From contig JAFSJJ010000019.1 in the NCBI GenBank assembly GCA_017439345.1, forward strand, positions 35,765-99,764: a DNA stretch of 64,000 nucleotides. Reading direction: 5' to 3'. Of the stretch, positions 1 through 9,025 are shown piece after piece. This DNA comes from Synergistaceae bacterium (lineage in GTDB: Bacteria; Synergistota; Synergistia; Synergistales; Aminobacteriaceae). The position numbers and the translations under genes were made by a program. The notes beneath the pieces are model-generated. The model ran no database searches. It was given only the letters and a program-made list of their open reading frames with translations, and was not told the origin of the DNA. Each line of letters begins with the position of its first letter. Position 1 is the stretch's first letter.

Positions 1-433
1 GTCCGGAAATTTTCGCGAGGGCGTATGCTTCGTTGGTCTTCTCAAGTTCGCCGGTTAATAAACATGACTCCTTCATTGGCTGGGGTGCCATTCTGGGATA
101 AATACACGATGAGCCTAAGAATTCAAGTTTCTTGCAATTATTCTCAAACGCTGAGTGAATAACATTCATTTCGAGCATCATGTTATCATACATGAAATCT
201 GCTAGGGCGTTCTGATTTGCCATGATACCGCCGACTTTTGCAGCAGCAAGAAAGACATATTCAGGACGTTCTGATTCAAAAAATTCTTGAACTTTATCTT
301 GACGCTTTAAATCTAATTCAGTGTGAGTCCGTGTTATTATGTTCGTGTAGCCCTGACGTTCAAGCTCTCGGACTATTGCAGAGCCTACCATGCCTCTATG
401 TCCTGCGACGTAAATTTTTGAGTCTTTATTCAT
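1..433 (-). CDS. fcl: GDP-L-fucose synthase, 5' part (cut by window edge)
   Basis: This is the first 144 codons of a short-chain dehydrogenase/epimerase that turns GDP-4-keto-6-deoxymannose into GDP-L-fucose, the donor for fucosylated surface glycans. Translation from the ATG at 433 gives the Rossmann start [16 protein letters not shown], then [13 protein letters not shown] and the serine-containing [15 protein letters not shown], all typical of GDP-fucose synthase. The YxxxK part of the active site begins at the very edge (NEAYALAK), so the C-terminal substrate domain lies outside. The gene starts 2 bases after the gmd stop, so the two are almost certainly one operon and encode consecutive steps. 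No lesion is seen in the visible part. Confidence 0.9.
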   Translation of the reverse strand, partial: MNKDSKIYVAGHRGMVGSAIVRELERQGYTNIITRTHTELDLKRQDKVQEFFESERPEYVFLAAAKVGGIMANQNALADFMYDNMMLEMNVIHSAFENNCKKLEFLGSSCIYPRMAPQPMKESCLLTGELEKTNEAYALAKISG

Positions 434-435
434 AA

Positions 436-1482
436 TTAATTTCTCACAGCTTCTTTCTTGATTTTATTAATGTCATGTTCGACCATAATTTTAACGAGTT
501 CTTCAAAGCTGGTCTTAGTGGGATTCCAATTAAGTTTCTGCCTTGCTTTAGCCGGATCGCCTAATAAATTCACTACATCAGTAGGCCTGTAAAATTCCGG
601 ACTGACTTCAACGATAACTCGCCCCGTTCGTGAGTCAATGCCCTTCTCGTTGATGCCCTCGCCCTTCCATTCAAGATTAATCCCTGCGTAGTGAAAAGCA
701 AGAGTCGCGAACTCCCTGACGCTGTGTTGAGTCCCTGTAGCAATCACGAAATCTTCGGGTTTATCCTGCTGTAAGATAAGCCACATGCATTCAACATAAT
801 CTTTTGCGTAACCCCAGTCCCTGAGAGATGACAAATTGCCAAGATATAATTTATCCTGTTTGCCTTGAGAGATTCTAGCAGCTGCAAGAGTTATTTTGCG
901 GGTTACAAAAGTTTCACCGCGCCGTTCTGACTCGTGATTAAATAAAATTCCTGAACAGCAGAACATGTTATAAGCCTCTCTGTATTCTTTCGTTATCCAG
1001 AAGCCGTATTGCTTTGCGACTGCATAGGGGCTGTAGGGGTGAAAGGGTGTGTTCTCGTTTTGAGGGACTGCTTCGACCTTGCCGTATAACTCGCTTGTAC
1101 TGGCCTGGTAAATCCTGCATGTATTCGCAAGACCGCAGACTCTAACAGCTTCTAATATTCTTAACACTCCTGTTGCGTCAACGTCCGCCGTGAATTCAGG
1201 GACATCAAACGAAACTTGAACGTGAGACTGAGCAGCCAAGTTATAAATCTCGTCAGGCTTAACAAGCGCAATAACTTTCACGAGACTTAATGAGTCAGAA
1301 AGATCACCGTAATGAATGTGAAAATGTGAATTTGACTCAAGATGACTGATTCGCTCTCGAAAATCAACGCTTGAACGCCTTATAATTCCGTGAACATCGT
1401 AGCCCTTCTCTAGCAAGAACTCAGCAAGATATGAGCCGTCCTGACCTGTTACACCTGTAATTAATGCTTCCCTGCTCAACAT
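436..1482 (-). CDS. gmd: GDP-mannose 4,6-dehydratase
   Basis: It makes GDP-4-keto-6-deoxy-D-mannose from GDP-mannose, the step before fcl. The 348-residue protein is of normal family length. It shows the NADP-binding glycine motif [11 protein letters not shown] at residues 9-19, the LAAQSHV segment after the fourth strand, the TSELYGK segment, and the catalytic Tyr153 and Lys157 in YSPYAVAK. The start has a clean GGAGG five bases upstream. It lies 13 bases downstream of the nuclease gene and 2 bases upstream of fcl on the same strand, so all are probably co-transcribed. The GDP-fucose made here could feed O-antigen, capsule or protein glycosylation; no glycosyltransferase using it is visible nearby. 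Confidence 0.95.
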   Translation of the reverse strand: MLSREALITGVTGQDGSYLAEFLLEKGYDVHGIIRRSSVDFRERISHLESNSHFHIHYGDLSDSLSLVKVIALVKPDEIYNLAAQSHVQVSFDVPEFTADVDATGVLRILEAVRVCGLANTCRIYQASTSELYGKVEAVPQNENTPFHPYSPYAVAKQYGFWITKEYREAYNMFCCSGILFNHESERRGETFVTRKITLAAARISQGKQDKLYLGNLSSLRDWGYAKDYVECMWLILQQDKPEDFVIATGTQHSVREFATLAFHYAGINLEWKGEGINEKGIDSRTGRVIVEVSPEFYRPTDVVNLLGDPAKARQKLNWNPTKTSFEELVKIMVEHDINKIKKEAVRN

Positions 1483-1495
1483 TTAGCCTCCTAAA

Positions 1496-4456
1496 TTAAT
1501 TATCATCATCGTCATCATTATTATCATCATTATCACCTGCGAGGCTTTCACCTTTGAATTCACCTTTACGGCACAGGCTTTTAACGCGGCACCAGCTGCA
1601 AGAGTCTGAATCGTATTCGGGTTCAAATTCTCCTGAGTTAAGAATCACAGCAGCGCACTTCATAGCGTAACCGCCTTCATCAATTCTGTCGTCAATAGTT
1701 GAAGGGGTCTTCTTTTTCTTGAGCGTATCATCAAGATAATCTGTGAAGTAAGATATTTCATCAAGTGTGAAAGTCCCTGCGAGCCTGCCGTCTTCGAGTC
1801 CCAGAATGTAAACTCCTGCAAGAGATATATTCTTATGACACGTCTTGAAGAGTGAAGCATAACACGAAAGCTGAAGTCCGAACTTGAAATCTTTGCGTCC
1901 TTCCAAGTTCCAGCTTAACGACTCTATTTTCTTCAAGCCTGACTCTGATTTAATAGCCCTGCCTTCTTTGTAGTCAGCGATAAAAGCAATCTCTTGACCA
2001 GCTGGACTCCGTAAAATTTCTATTCTGTCGCATTGTCCAAGAAAAGTTATGTTATCGATATTAGCCTTCAAGTGAGCATCTTCCTCAAGCAAAATTTTTG
2101 AGTGTTCATAGCCTGCCTCGTGCAATTTGTCGAGTATAGCCGCCTGAGTCAAAGCAAGCCTGTCGACTCTGAATTTAACGCCCTCAAGATGTCTTGCAAG
2201 CCTGAAGTCTTTAACGAGTTTTGCATATTTCTCGTAGTCTCCTGACTCGCCGGAGTTCAATAATTTTTCCCATTCGTCATTAACAATGCTCAAGAAAAAT
2301 TTTCCTGAAGCCTTCATATCGACTCTATAACGCTTCCAGACGCACTCCCATAATTTATGAATCATATTGCCCCATTCAACTGGTAATATTATCTCTGAGT
2401 CAGGTTCGTATAATCTTGCTTGACTCCTTTGGAACCATAAGAACGGACATGATAAAAGAGTCTTTATGTCGCTTGCTCCTACACCTGATAATTTGCTCTT
2501 CAGTACAGGCTTTGCTCTGGGAGTCTTTTCACGCGGTGAGTCAACTTCAGGAAATATAAAATTATCACGGCCAAGCAATATGCTTATTCCTGACGGCTTA
2601 GCTTTTACTCTCTTCCAGTCGGGAAGGTCATCAAGAAATCTTTGCATGAACGGGGACTCAGAAATCGGCCTGTCCTCTTCATCGAGTTCAGGACGTGAAA
2701 TTATAGTGAGCTTCTCTCCTGTGTGAATTAGTCTCCTGAATAGGGCTTCTCTCTGAATTGCTTTCTCTGAAGTCGTAGGCAGGTGAGCGTCATTATCTGA
2801 AAGTTTAGCTCTCTCTTCATTGCCTAACAAGGGAGAACTTGTTATATTCGCGCTCCAAGTCTTTTGTGTTACTCCTGTCATTATCCAGACCGGAAGCGAA
2901 CATAATACAGGGGGCTGACCTGTGAAGATTCTCACTGAGTTAGATATTTGCAAAGGCGCGCGCGTGTTAGTCTCTCTGCACCAGCTCTCGAGATAGTCAA
3001 ATGCTTCGTCATTATTAATTCTTGTGTCTTGAACCGGGCCAAGATCAGGCATTAACTCTTCAAGGCGCAAAACTTTTTCTCCGATAGTCTGAATTGCACT
3101 CGCTGTTATTCGTGTAGTCTCGTCAAGTTCGGGAAGCTCTGAGGCTTTGTTCATTCTGTCGAGCCATAATCCAGGAGCCGTTATGAACTCATGAAAGGCT
3201 CTCATTATTCCTGCCGGGGTCTTCTTGAGCTTTAGTGAGTCGCAAAATCTCTGTATTGACTGTATAGCAAGTAAAGCTGTCATGAAAGTCTGAGAGTCTG
3301 AGTCAGTGAGCTTCGTTAAATATTCAGTCCATCCGTCAAGACCTGAATAACCTGCCCTGTAAGCACTCATTACCGGGAAATTGAGTCCTGCAAAACATTC
3401 CTGAGTCAACAACAACGCTGTCTCATAAGTCGGGAATTGTCTGGCGTTGAGATGTCTTATCGATGCTAAAATTTTTCCAGGAAGAGTCAAATTGATTCTG
3501 ATTCCTGACTGCAAATTATAGGGGACTCCGTAACGCTTGAAGGCCTGAGCAAATAAATCTTCTCGTCCCTGAGCAATCATCATGCCGATTGAGTCAAATC
3601 CCGGAAATTCTTTATATTCCTGCCATTTACCCTGAGACCATAGGGCAAGAGTGCGCGCTATAACTTCTGGTTCGAGTCCCGGCTCATAAACTGGGAGTTC
3701 AATAATGACTCCTGATGACTTCTTTGACTCAGAGTCAGAGTCAGACTTAACGTTTAACTGCGCCCGAGTGTCTCTGAAGTTCGCTAAGTTTGCCTCAGGC
3801 TGAATGATGATTAACTCCCTGCATCTGTCTTGAAGGGCATATAATAATTCTAGCTGGCCGTGAGTGAATGAAAGAAAGCCGACAAATATAATGCTTAAAC
3901 TTTTTCCCCACTCTAAATTTTTGAGTATCTCTTCAAGTGACTCCGTCCAGATTCGCGCGCTGTCTAATAAATTATTATTATCGAGATAATCAAGATAGCG
4001 TTTATACACTTCCGGAAGCATGAACTCTGAAGGCTCATTGCTGTTAGAGTCATTAATCATCTGTTCTGGTTTAACGGCCTCGTTGAGAAGCTCTCTAATA
4101 TCACTCGATAAGACATCAGGAAAGCCTGCCCTTGAGAGTCCCGGCCACTGTGAGGCTTTATCGGCGTGTTCGTTGAGTACGTCATTCAATATAGCTTTTA
4201 GAATCAGCATGTGATCAGGAGGTGAGAGAATTCTTTTGCGGTTGACGCTGCCGGACTTGCAAATGTCTTCATAAAGTTCTTCCCAAGTCCATATATATTT
4301 AATATCGTCAAGTTCCAGCTTCCAGATTTTATCTTTTCGTGACGGAATAACAAAGCGTGTTGTCTCTTCACGGCCTGCGAATCTTGCTTTCATGTCATTA
4401 ATTATTTGCGAGAGTTCTGAGCCGTTGTGATAAGTCAATATTTTTGCGTTATTCAT
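1496..4456 (-). CDS. PD-(D/E)XK nuclease family protein with Fe-S cysteine staple (AddB-like)
   Basis: A 986-residue protein whose C-terminal third reads as a RecB/AddB-type nuclease domain. A cysteine in SCPFLWFQ opens the domain; catalytic-type residues lie in CDRIE and IADYKEG (about 815-832); and Cys953, Cys956 and Cys962 (CSWCRVKSLC) close it. That four-cysteine layout holds a 4Fe-4S cluster in AddB and related nucleases. The middle part resembles the helicase-like body of AddB/RexB, but no Walker A motif is visible near the N-terminus, and no AddA/RexA helicase is in the window. The C-terminus is an unusual Asp/Asn tail of about a dozen residues. A role in double-strand-break processing or foreign-DNA degradation is inferred. 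It overlaps the upstream small gene by ATGA and sits directly before gmd. Confidence 0.75.
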   Translation of the reverse strand: MNNAKILTYHNGSELSQIINDMKARFAGREETTRFVIPSRKDKIWKLELDDIKYIWTWEELYEDICKSGSVNRKRILSPPDHMLILKAILNDVLNEHADKASQWPGLSRAGFPDVLSSDIRELLNEAVKPEQMINDSNSNEPSEFMLPEVYKRYLDYLDNNNLLDSARIWTESLEEILKNLEWGKSLSIIFVGFLSFTHGQLELLYALQDRCRELIIIQPEANLANFRDTRAQLNVKSDSDSESKKSSGVIIELPVYEPGLEPEVIARTLALWSQGKWQEYKEFPGFDSIGMMIAQGREDLFAQAFKRYGVPYNLQSGIRINLTLPGKILASIRHLNARQFPTYETALLLTQECFAGLNFPVMSAYRAGYSGLDGWTEYLTKLTDSDSQTFMTALLAIQSIQRFCDSLKLKKTPAGIMRAFHEFITAPGLWLDRMNKASELPELDETTRITASAIQTIGEKVLRLEELMPDLGPVQDTRINNDEAFDYLESWCRETNTRAPLQISNSVRIFTGQPPVLCSLPVWIMTGVTQKTWSANITSSPLLGNEERAKLSDNDAHLPTTSEKAIQREALFRRLIHTGEKLTIISRPELDEEDRPISESPFMQRFLDDLPDWKRVKAKPSGISILLGRDNFIFPEVDSPREKTPRAKPVLKSKLSGVGASDIKTLLSCPFLWFQRSQARLYEPDSEIILPVEWGNMIHKLWECVWKRYRVDMKASGKFFLSIVNDEWEKLLNSGESGDYEKYAKLVKDFRLARHLEGVKFRVDRLALTQAAILDKLHEAGYEHSKILLEEDAHLKANIDNITFLGQCDRIEILRSPAGQEIAFIADYKEGRAIKSESGLKKIESLSWNLEGRKDFKFGLQLSCYASLFKTCHKNISLAGVYILGLEDGRLAGTFTLDEISYFTDYLDDTLKKKKTPSTIDDRIDEGGYAMKCAAVILNSGEFEPEYDSDSCSWCRVKSLCRKGEFKGESLAGDNDDNNDDDDDN

Positions 4457-4641
4457 GACTGCGATTTTTCCTTTAATGCTATAAATTCGCTCATTAATCT
4501 GAAGTCGTCCTGTTTGAGCTTCTTATTTGCCTTGAATCTTTTCCACTCTTCAAATAAATCACGTTTTCGCAAAAAGTTCACGTGAGCCTGATAAATAATA
4601 TCGCGCCATTGTTCAGAAAATGATTTTGTGTTGTCGGGCAT
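4453..4641 (-). CDS. small charged protein of unknown function
   Basis: A 62-residue highly charged protein (many Lys, Glu, Asp and aromatic residues, predicted helical) that I do not recognise. It is supported as a gene by a strong ribosome site (GGAGG seven bases before the ATG at 4641) and by a 4-base ATGA overlap with the nuclease gene, which suggests translational coupling. It has no signal peptide or membrane segment. Being coupled to the AddB-like nuclease, it may be an accessory subunit, but nothing in the sequence proves this. Confidence 0.6.
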   Translation of the reverse strand: MPDNTKSFSEQWRDIIYQAHVNFLRKRDLFEEWKRFKANKKLKQDDFRLMSEFIALKEKSQS

Positions 4642-4659
4642 GTTTTGACCTCCATAATA

Positions 4660-4691
4660 TAAATAAAGCAGGACTCATCGTTAAGCCCTGC
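4660..4691 (-). terminator. hairpin after the cysteine-rich gene
   Basis: On the minus strand GCAGGGC pairs with GTCCTGC (one G-U pair) around a short loop, followed by a T-rich stretch. It lies just after the stop of the BFD-like gene and before the small gene at 4641, separating the TCA-cycle genes from the gmd operon. Confidence 0.5.
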
Positions 4692-4711
4692 CTTCAAGTG
4701 CAAGATGTGAT

Positions 4712-4996
4712 TTAGCCTCCGCAGCTTCCCCCGCAGCTTGCGCAGTTTCCTCCGCATGAACCTGCCCTCCAAGCATTGATAACAGGTACAAAAATTTCGA
4801 GTATCTCCTGAAGTTCGCTGACTCCCTCGTCTGACTCTTCAAGTGCAAGGATCTGCATAATGTCTTCGCGGGTCTCGTAGCCCTCAAGTATTGCCTGAAC
4901 TATATCGCGCAGATAAATATCTTTCTCAGGACAAACAGGAGTGTCTGCCGGTGCCCTGTTCCAGTCAATGCGTTCTGATGTTTTACGTTCTTCCAT
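4712..4996 (-). CDS. small BFD-like cysteine-rich protein, putative metal/Fe-S binder
   Basis: A 94-residue protein starting at the ATG at 4996, which has GGAGG at good spacing; a longer upstream frame exists but lacks such a site. Around VCPEKDIYLRDIVQAI it resembles the bacterioferritin-associated-ferredoxin-like 2Fe-2S fold, although the family's full cysteine set is not obvious. It ends in a Gly/Cys tail of the form SCGGNCASCGGSCGG carrying four cysteines, which could bind a metal or Fe-S cluster. It lies downstream of icd with a terminator hairpin between them. Possible roles are iron handling or cluster delivery for the neighbouring aconitase; this is inference. Confidence 0.6.
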   Translation of the reverse strand: MEERKTSERIDWNRAPADTPVCPEKDIYLRDIVQAILEGYETREDIMQILALEESDEGVSELQEILEIFVPVINAWRAGSCGGNCASCGGSCGG

Positions 4997-5019
4997 GGTG
5001 AATAAATTTACCTCCGACA

Positions 5020-5058
5020 AATAAAATAAATCCGCAGGACTCGCAATGAATCCTGCGA
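5020..5058 (-). terminator. hairpin after icd
   Basis: Minus-strand CGCAGGA pairs perfectly with TCCTGCG around an 11-base loop and is followed by a T/A-rich tract (TTTATTTTATTT). It sits between the icd stop and the ribosome site of the cysteine-rich gene, so it may act as a partial terminator. Confidence 0.6.
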
Positions 5059-5087
5059 ACGTAATTATATCGCTTGAATCAATTAAT

Positions 5088-6287
5088 TTATAACTTTGCT
5101 GCGATTGCCTGAATGAACTGCTTCGAGTCAACAACCTGAGGAGTTACTCCCTCGCAAAGTCCTGATAAGTCCTTCGTCATGACTCCGCTTTCGATAGTGG
5201 AAATAGTAGCCTTCTCGAGTTTGTCTGCAAATGCTACAAGTTCAGTGTTGCCGTCAAGTTCTCCGCGCTTTCTTAATGCTCCGCTCCATGCAAAGATAGT
5301 AGCAACGGGATTCGTTGAGGTCATCTTGCCTTCGTCTCTGTATCTGTAATAGTGCTTCGTAACTGTTCCGTGAGCAGCTTCGTATTCAAAATTGCCGTCC
5401 GGTGAAACAAGTACGCTGGTCATCATTGCCAGTGAACCGAACGCAGTAGAGACCATATCGCTCATAACGTCGCCGTCGTAGTTCTTGCAAGCCCAGATGA
5501 ATCCGCCCTCGCTTCTCATGACACGTGCAACAGCGTCATCAATTAACGTGTAGAAATAAGTAATGCCTGCTGCGTCAAACTTTGCTTTGTACTCAGACTC
5601 AAAAATTTCCTGGAAGAGTAATTTAAATGTCTGGTCGTACTGCTTAGAGATCGTATCTTTTGACGAGAACCAGAGATCCTGTTTTGTTGACAACGCATAC
5701 TCAAAGCATGAACGTGCAAATGATTTAATCGAAGTGTCCTTGTTGTACATTGCCTGCAAGACTCCGGGACATTCGTAATCGTAAACTGTCTCGCGGAATG
5801 TAGCTCCGTTCTTGCCTGTGAAGACTAACTCAGCCTTGCCGGGTTCTGGGACTCTGTATTCTGTGCCTCTGTAGACATCACCGTAAGCATGACGTGCAAT
5901 AGTAATAGGCTTCTTCCAGTTCTTTACGACAGGTCTAATGCAGCTCGTGAGAATAGGAGCTCTGAACACAGTACCGTCAAGGACAGCCCTAATCGTTCCG
6001 TTCGGGGACTTCCACATTTCGTGCAGGTTATACTCTTCAACGCGCTGTTTGTTAGGTGTGATAGTTGCGCACTTGACTCCGACGTGGTGCTTCTTGATTG
6101 CCTCAGCAGCTGCCCATGTTACTTTGTCGCCTGTCTTGTCTCTCTCAGGTAAACCCAGATCATAATATTCCATGTTAAGCTCAACGAAAGGATTCAGCAG
6201 GTCATCTTTGATAATCTGCCAAAGGACTCGAGTCATTTCGTCGCCGTCCATCTCAACGATAGGATTTGCCATTTTTATTTTGCCCAT
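5088..6287 (-). CDS. icd: NADP-dependent isocitrate dehydrogenase, homodimeric eukaryote-like type
   Basis: It oxidatively decarboxylates isocitrate to 2-oxoglutarate. The 399-residue protein begins with NPIVEMDGDEMTRVLW and contains TITPNKQRVEEY, KSPNGTIRAVLDG, IDDAVARVMRSEGGF and YEAAHGTVTKHY, the signature blocks of the IDH1/IDH2-like subfamily rather than the E. coli Icd type. The metal-binding aspartates and the NADP-contacting AAHGT segment are present. The start has GGGAG about ten bases upstream. With the aconitase-family gene just upstream on the same strand it forms the oxidative branch of an incomplete TCA cycle, probably supplying 2-oxoglutarate for glutamate synthesis. Confidence 0.95.
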   Translation of the reverse strand: MGKIKMANPIVEMDGDEMTRVLWQIIKDDLLNPFVELNMEYYDLGLPERDKTGDKVTWAAAEAIKKHHVGVKCATITPNKQRVEEYNLHEMWKSPNGTIRAVLDGTVFRAPILTSCIRPVVKNWKKPITIARHAYGDVYRGTEYRVPEPGKAELVFTGKNGATFRETVYDYECPGVLQAMYNKDTSIKSFARSCFEYALSTKQDLWFSSKDTISKQYDQTFKLLFQEIFESEYKAKFDAAGITYFYTLIDDAVARVMRSEGGFIWACKNYDGDVMSDMVSTAFGSLAMMTSVLVSPDGNFEYEAAHGTVTKHYYRYRDEGKMTSTNPVATIFAWSGALRKRGELDGNTELVAFADKLEKATISTIESGVMTKDLSGLCEGVTPQVVDSKQFIQAIAAKL

Positions 6288-6382
6288 TGGAAAAAACTCC
6301 CTTCAGATAATATTTATTTATTATAAAGCGTGAGTCCCCCTGACTCGTGAATATAAATCAGGAGGAGTGTTACCAGAATTTA

Positions 6383-8650
6383 TTAACGCTGCTTGTTCTT
6401 GTTGAAGTTGATTAAGCAGCCTGCTTTAACTATAGTGCGCTCGTTCTCGGTCATGTCCTGAATGTAAAGCTCTGCCTCGTGAGCCTTGCCGCCCTTAATG
6501 ACGTATGCTTTAATGCTGCCGAGTTCGTTTTTATCAAGCGCGCTTCTAATTCCCGGTACATAGACGTAATCTCCGACTTCAAAATCAGGCTGTCCCTTCA
6601 GATGGAAAGGAATCATGCCCCAGTTCATGCAGTTAGAACGATAACGCTTTGTAGCATATTCTTGAGTTATGTTAGCTAATGCTCCCAAGACTCTCTGACA
6701 TGAAGCTGCCTGCTCTCGTGCGCTGCCATCACCTGGTTTATTCGCGTAAATCGTTGAGCCTATTTCGATCGCCTTAACGTCAACGCCTTCCTGTCCGGGT
6801 ATTGCTTTTATTGCCGCGTAGACTTCTGCAAGTTCCGGAGTCTCTTCACCCTTGAGTCTTGCCTTCTCGATCTTCTGAACTGCTTTAGCACGTCCTACGT
6901 ATTCAGGATCTCTTCTCGATAACGTGAACTCAGCGAGTCCCAAAGGATTAGATCTGAATGATGAAGTCTCGCCCGACGGGATAAGCTCATCAGTTGTAGT
7001 AACGTCGTCAAGGATCTTAGATACAACACGAAGCAAGATATTTTCTGCAAGTTCTTCCTGCTCCGGCCAGTCTTTGATATTAGGCCCGAAACGAATTTCT
7101 TTGCTCTCGTCAGCCTTGCCGAAACCCCAGTAGACTCTTGACTTGTAAGCCTTATCGTCATAGTGATATGCGGGAATGTCTCCCCAGCAGTCGAGTTCTT
7201 CAGCTGATGTTAATTTGCCTCCGTTTGCTGCCGTTGCTGCGATTGAACGTGCGTCCATGAGTGCAACCGCTGACATTTGACCGTTACCGGGCTTTGAGCC
7301 TTCTCTGTTCGGGAAGTTACGGGTTGTGTGTCTGATTGAGAAAGCGTTATTTGCGGGAGTGTCTCCTGCTCCGAAGCAAGGTCCGCAGAAAGCTGTCCTG
7401 ATAATTGCGCCTGCGTCCATTAAGTCAGCTAAGAAACCTTTGCGATCCAAATCAACGAATACGGGCTGAGATGACGGGTAAACACTAAGATAGAATTCAT
7501 CAAATCCGCACGTCTTGCCTTTGAGAGCGTGTGCTGCTTCTACAACGTTCGTATAATTTCCTCCTGCACAGCCTCCGATGACTCCCTGCTGAACCATTAA
7601 TTTTCCGTCAGGTGTAATCTTGTCCATGAGGGTGAATGTTGCTCTGCCTCCTGCGACTTTGGCGGCTCTCTTCTCTGTGTCTGCAAGAATATCTTTCAGG
7701 TTAGCATAAAGTTCTGAAATCTCGTAAGCGTTCGACGGGTGGAAGGGCATAGCTATCATTGGCTTAATAGTTGATAAGTCAATCTCAACGCATCCGTCAT
7801 AGTATGCAACATCAGCGGGGTTTAACTCTTTGTAGTCGCCCTCTCTGCCGTGTTCAGCCAAGAATGCCTTAGTGTCCGAGTCAGTCCGCCATACTGATGA
7901 AAGGCACGTTGTCTCAGTGGTCATGACATCAACGCCGTTTCTGTAGTCAGTGGTCATGCTTGCAACGCCGGGGCCTACGAACTCCATGACTTTATTCTTG
8001 ACGTAGCCCTTCTCAAAGACTGCTTTGACGAGAGCAATTGCTATATCATGGGGTCCGACATAGGGAGCAGGTTTGCCCTTGAGATAAATTGCGACTACTC
8101 CGGGGTAAGCTACATCGTAAGTGTCCTGTAATAACTGCTTGACGAGTTCGCCGCCGCCCTCACCGATTGCCATTGTGCCTAAAGCTCCGTAGCGTGTGTG
8201 AGAGTCAGAGCCGAGAATCATTTTTCCGCAGCCTGCAAACATTTCGCGCATGAACTGATGAATGACTGCAATGTGAGGAGGGACGTAAATTCCGCCATAT
8301 TTCTTTGCCGCACTGAGTCCGAAATAGTGATCGTCATCGTTGATAGTTCCGCCGACTGCGCAGAGTGAATTATGGCAGTTAGTCATGACATAGGGCAGAG
8401 GAAATTTTTTCATGCCGCTTGCTCTTGCAGTTTGTATAATTCCTACGAACGTAATATCATGGCTCGCCATTGAGTCAAATTTTATTTTCAGGTGCTCCAT
8501 GTTGTCAGAAGTGTTGTGCGACTTCATGATACCATAAGCAATAGTGCCCTTCTTGGCTTCGGCTTTATTGTACTGGTTAGCAGCCTGGCTTTCAGGGACT
8601 ATTTGATCGCCGTTGATTAAATAAATTCCTTCATCGTAGAGCTTAATCAT
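6383..8650 (-). CDS. aconitase-family hydratase (YbhJ-like / AcnA fold)
   Basis: A 755-residue member of the aconitase superfamily. The cluster ligands are visible as the cysteine in [10 protein letters not shown] and the pair in [33 protein letters not shown] matches the family DSHT block; and the swivel domain ends with [16 protein letters not shown]. The N-terminal order and length look closer to the E. coli YbhJ type than to classical AcnA or AcnB, so the substrate is not certain. Its place directly upstream of icd argues that it works as the citrate/isocitrate aconitase. Ribosome site GAGGGGG lies about 12 bases before the ATG. The enzyme should be oxygen-sensitive. Confidence 0.85.
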   Translation of the reverse strand: MIKLYDEGIYLINGDQIVPESQAANQYNKAEAKKGTIAYGIMKSHNTSDNMEHLKIKFDSMASHDITFVGIIQTARASGMKKFPLPYVMTNCHNSLCAVGGTINDDDHYFGLSAAKKYGGIYVPPHIAVIHQFMREMFAGCGKMILGSDSHTRYGALGTMAIGEGGGELVKQLLQDTYDVAYPGVVAIYLKGKPAPYVGPHDIAIALVKAVFEKGYVKNKVMEFVGPGVASMTTDYRNGVDVMTTETTCLSSVWRTDSDTKAFLAEHGREGDYKELNPADVAYYDGCVEIDLSTIKPMIAMPFHPSNAYEISELYANLKDILADTEKRAAKVAGGRATFTLMDKITPDGKLMVQQGVIGGCAGGNYTNVVEAAHALKGKTCGFDEFYLSVYPSSQPVFVDLDRKGFLADLMDAGAIIRTAFCGPCFGAGDTPANNAFSIRHTTRNFPNREGSKPGNGQMSAVALMDARSIAATAANGGKLTSAEELDCWGDIPAYHYDDKAYKSRVYWGFGKADESKEIRFGPNIKDWPEQEELAENILLRVVSKILDDVTTTDELIPSGETSSFRSNPLGLAEFTLSRRDPEYVGRAKAVQKIEKARLKGEETPELAEVYAAIKAIPGQEGVDVKAIEIGSTIYANKPGDGSAREQAASCQRVLGALANITQEYATKRYRSNCMNWGMIPFHLKGQPDFEVGDYVYVPGIRSALDKNELGSIKAYVIKGGKAHEAELYIQDMTENERTIVKAGCLINFNKNKQR

Positions 8651-8876
8651 ATAAATAATATACCCCCTCGAAATTTATATTAATGTGTAAAATTTTTGTG
8701 AATTGTGTGAATGATTTTATTGATATGAATTATAACACGCAAAATAATTTAGCTTCTCTGTGAATTTGTGTATTTGTCGCGAAAAAATTTTTGACTCAAT
8801 GCTCGTTAAGTGATAATCTCTTAGCGGCTCATCAATAACGAATCAGCTTCATGACTCACAAGCAGGCTCAGGGCGA

Positions 8877-8900
8877 GTTACTAATACAATTACTAATACA
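8877..8900 (+). repeat. 12-bp tandem repeat, 2 copies
   Basis: Two tandem copies of ATTACTAATACA, the first with G for A at its first base. The same unit occurs three times in tandem upstream of whiA at 34697-34732, also in intergenic DNA. Confidence 0.7.
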
Positions 8901-8976
8901 GAAGGCCTTGACTCATTCACTCACAGCAAAGTATAACGCAGAAAAATTTTTTGCTAACGAGTCATTATTCACGCAT

Positions 8977-9010
8977 AAAAAAATTCCCCCCGATGTGAGT
9001 CGAGAGGAAA
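8977..9010 (-). terminator. rho-independent terminator of the hydrogenase operon
   Basis: On the minus strand TTCCTCTCGA pairs with TCGGGGGGAA (G-U pairs allowed) around a short loop, followed by seven T. It begins about 16 bases after the hydA stop. Confidence 0.75.
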
Positions 9011-9025
9011 ATATTATTTATTAAC

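Larger units (their letters stand above)
8651..9025. other. 375-base intergenic region: aconitase promoter side, short repeats, hydrogenase terminator
   Basis: No gene is seen. The left end is the AT-rich leader of the aconitase gene, with a TATAAT-like box (minus strand, 8729-8734) but no convincing -35 box. The middle holds two copies of a 12-base repeat (8877-8900), and the right end a terminator for the hydrogenase operon (8977-9010). Confidence 0.6.
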
